Positions 5,621 through 6,821 of a stretch of DNA of 6,821 nucleotides are shown here, piece by piece; within the stretch, counting starts at the first letter, position 1; each line of letters starts with the position of its first letter. Source of the DNA: Candidatus Sordicultor fermentans (GTDB taxonomy: Bacteria > Atribacterota > Atribacteria > Atribacterales > Caldatribacteriaceae). The notes under the pieces were generated by a model. The model made no database searches and was not told the DNA's origin. It was given only the letters and a program-made list of their open reading frames with translations. Location of the stretch: positions 1-6,821 of the forward strand of contig DGDO01000118.1 of the NCBI GenBank assembly GCA_002385475.1, written 5' to 3'. Both the position numbers and the translations under genes were made by a program.

Positions 5621-6106
5621 GTGAAGCAGAATAGCATAATAGGAATAGTGATTATTTTCCTTCTGTGTTTTTCCTGGCCTGTCTGGGGTCAAGTGGGAAA
5701 AGTGGTGATAACCGACGTCTCTGTTCAAGAGTTAGCAGGAGACGTTTCCATTTCTATTCGAGGAGAAATTCAAGCAGAAGGCGAAGGAAGCATATTTTTG
5801 CAAGCTTCCACCACTTACGAGAATAAAGAATATTTTACTGCACCCCGGGAGATAAAATACGCCCTGTCTCGAGAGGCCTTTTCTCTTTCTTTTTCCCGGG
5901 AAGATTTTGAGCTGGTGGACTTAAAGGAAAATAAGGTAGAGAAGCTACCCCAGCTGGCAAAAGGAGAGAGATTGGTAGTCTACGTTTATGAAAAGAAAAT
6001 TACCTCCCCGGAAGGACAAACCGAGGAAGTAAAACAAGATATTGAAAGAACCGGTTACGCTCTGCGGGGGATACTGGCTAAAGCCACCAGGGTTTTAGAA
6101 TTTTAA
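5621..6106 (+). CDS. Small secreted protein of unknown function
   Basis: I do not recognise a family. The 161-residue protein begins with a lysine-containing N-terminus and a hydrophobic stretch (about 6-20) ending PVWG-Q, a plausible signal peptide cleaved near residue 23. No proper lipobox is present, so periplasmic or secreted is likelier than lipoprotein. The mature part alternates polar and hydrophobic residues in beta-strand style (VVITDVSV, VSISIRGEI, SIFLQAST, LVVYVYEKKI). Its helical-looking end starts with VKQDIERTGYALRGIL (about 137-152). It has no cysteines after the signal and no catalytic motif. The GTG start follows GGGGGAAG at close range, 19 bases after the M23 stop, so the two are probably co-transcribed. 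A role as an outer partner or regulator of the peptidase is only a guess from position. Confidence 0.85.
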   Translation: MKQNSIIGIVIIFLLCFSWPVWGQVGKVVITDVSVQELAGDVSISIRGEIQAEGEGSIFLQASTTYENKEYFTAPREIKYALSREAFSLSFSREDFELVDLKENKVEKLPQLAKGERLVVYVYEKKITSPEGQTEEVKQDIERTGYALRGILAKATRVLEF

Positions 6107-6130
6107 AAGCGCTTGCTTTTTCTTTTTGTG
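6105..6130 (+). terminator. Probable intrinsic terminator after the secreted-protein gene
   Basis: AAAAGC (6105-6110), loop GCTT, GCTTTT (6115-6120) form a 6-bp hairpin followed by TCTTTTT. The stem overlaps the stop codon and has only two G-C pairs, so it is weak. A second hairpin, CCCC-TGA-GGGG (6137-6147), follows and could assist. Confidence 0.45.
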
Positions 6131-6144
6131 TGTTCTCCCCTGAG

Positions 6145-6408
6145 GGGGGTTATAAGGGGGATTCTTCTTGTAGTCGGGGAGACGTGCTTCTTCTTTCTTA
6201 TATTTAACCGCAAAATTTATGGAATATCCTTTTTTGGCCATATAAGCCTCGCATAGCAGCCTGACGGTGTGGAAAAAAGCAGGAAAGACGAAAAACCAGG
6301 ATAACAACGCTGGAAAAAACTTCAGCATGCGCGCTAACCCCCGAGTGGTCATAATGAGCCTCGTAGCATCGCATGTGTGGCAGTTCCGGGGGCTATAAGG
6401 GGGTTCTT
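6145..6408 (+). repeat. Pair of G-rich TATAAGGGGG motifs
   Basis: The motif at 6145-6166 (GGGGG, TTATAAGGGGGATTCTT) recurs at 6388-6408 (GGGGG, CTATAAGGGGGTTCTT). The two bracket the dispersed repeat copy at 6250-6362. A shorter inverted version, CTCCCTTATAGCCC, lies near 1689-1702, also just after a dispersed repeat copy. This suggests the motif belongs to the border of a larger repeat unit. Confidence 0.5.
6250..6362 (+). repeat. Dispersed repeat, copy 2 of 2
   Basis: This is the direct partner of 1464-1577 (see there). The hairpin GCTGGA/TTCAGC is kept with one G-U pair, and the block ACCAGGATAACAACGCTGGA and the GCATGCGCGCTAA that follows the hairpin are unchanged. Both copies lie in long gene-free gaps on the same strand as the genes. 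Confidence 0.8.
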
Positions 6409-6416
6409 TTCTCTCT

Positions 6417-6526
6417 GCCTGAAACCTAATCAGGCATCCAAAGGTTTTTGCCGAGGAAGAGGAAAAAATACATAGAGGGTTTCCTGTCCTATTATTTAGA
6501 TTCCTGATAGAGACATTCAGGAATGA
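6417..6526 (+). repeat. Inverted near-identical partner of the left repeat
   Basis: Positions 6436-6526 are the reverse complement of 113-203 with four mismatches in 91 and no indel. It contains the hairpin ATTCCTGA (6500-6507), a 9-nt loop, TCAGGAAT (6517-6524). Abutting it at 6416-6436, TGCCTGA and TCAGGCA form another 7-bp stem with a 7-nt loop. Confidence 0.88.
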
Positions 6527-6536
6527 CCCCTTTTTT

Positions 6537-6821
6537 GTCATTCCCGAAATCTTTTATCGGGAATCTAAATGCTTTTAAGTACTGTGGACCCCTGATAGAA
6601 GCATTCAGGGGTGACAAATGAGGGTGATAGAACCATTCAGGAATGACCTCCTCCCTCGTCATTCCTGAAATCTTTAGTCGGGAATCCAAGTTTTTGCTTT
6701 TTCTTTGGTATTTAAATGCTGTGGACCCCTGATAAATATACTCAGGGGTGACGACCTCCTCACTCTGTCATTCCCGAAATCTTTTACCGGGAATCCAAGT
6801 TTTTAAATACTTCTGGACCCC
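6537..6821 (+). repeat. Alternating array of two hairpin types
   Basis: Two stem types alternate. Type 1, GTCATTCCCGA, 9-nt loop close to AATCTTTTA, TCGGGAATC, occurs at 6540-6564, 6661-6685 and 6770-6794. Type 2, GTGGACCCCTGA, 9-nt loop, TCAGGGGTGAC, occurs at 6588-6612 and 6725-6749, and a third starts at the window end (GGACCCC, 6815-6821). A half-decayed relative lies at about 6622-6648. Stems are 8 bp with at most one mismatch or wobble, and loops are always 9 nt. The type 1 stems resemble ATTCCC-N-GGGAAT elements such as Neisseria dRS3. The array runs beyond the window. Confidence 0.85.

Larger units (their letters stand above)
6107..6821. other. 715-base gene-free right flank built of repeats
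   Basis: No gene is supported on either strand. The open frames on the minus strand (for example across 6095-6541 and 6492-6689) run through repeats and have no domains. The stretch holds a weak terminator, G-rich TATAAGGGGG motifs, the second dispersed repeat and the hairpin array that runs off the end. Confidence 0.8.

Noticed and set aside
113..6526. Composite transposon bounded by inverted repeats
   Set aside because: No transposase or target duplications are seen, the repeats belong to a dispersed hairpin family, and the enclosed genes are core chromosomal ones.
6537..6821. CRISPR array
   Set aside because: Repeats are short hairpins of two alternating types with spacing from about 45 to 137 bases, spacers are not of uniform length, and no cas genes are present.

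Overview
The window is a chromosomal origin/segregation-type locus of a bacterium, set between dispersed non-coding repeats. All six convincing genes are on the + strand: rsmG (665-1396), trmI (2018-2815), parA (2840-3601), parB (3594-4424), a membrane-anchored M23 peptidase (4537-5601) and a small secreted protein of unknown function (5621-6106). The rsmG-parA-parB order, a parS-like palindrome and exact DnaA boxes in one place fit the replication-origin neighbourhood of many bacteria. No mobile-element enzyme, CRISPR array, tRNA, rRNA or defence gene was seen.

Organism: bacterial, with chromosomal-type ParA and ParB. A peptidase anchored by one N-terminal membrane helix and a signal-peptide protein say only that it exports cell-wall-acting proteins. 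The genes are mid-GC, rich in AGA/AGG arginine codons and tightly spaced. The hairpin repeats with ATTCCCGA/TCGGGAAT-type stems and the degraded GTCATTGCGAG-like repeats are the sort of intergenic families common in many, often uncultured, lineages. I cannot name the phylum.

Layout. 1-390: a 32-A homopolymer and decayed hairpin repeats, no gene. 390-664: a regulatory stretch with an extended -10 promoter and two exact DnaA boxes, the second overlapping the rsmG GTG start. 665-1396: rsmG. 1397-2017: a 621-base gap with a dispersed repeat, a repeat-borne promoter with consensus -35, a hairpin repeat and a 30-bp perfect palindrome centred on a parS-like 16-mer. 2018-4424: trmI-parA-parB, where parA appears to have its own promoter and an almost leaderless mRNA. 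4425-6106: the M23 peptidase and secreted protein, probably one transcript with its own promoter and a weak terminator. 6107-6821: a 715-base gap with a second copy of the dispersed repeat, an inverted near-identical copy of the repeat found at 113-203, and an alternating array of 8-bp-stem, 9-nt-loop hairpins running off the right end.

How the parts fit: ParB would load on the parS-like site just upstream and ParA would move it, segregating the origin. DnaA boxes beside rsmG suggest either the origin itself or DnaA-sensed transcription of rsmG. RsmG and TrmI modify rRNA and tRNA. The M23 peptidase and its secreted neighbour act outside the membrane. The least ordinary points are trmI inserted between rsmG and parA, the leaderless-looking parA start inside an inverted repeat, the extended parS palindrome and the two-flavour hairpin array.
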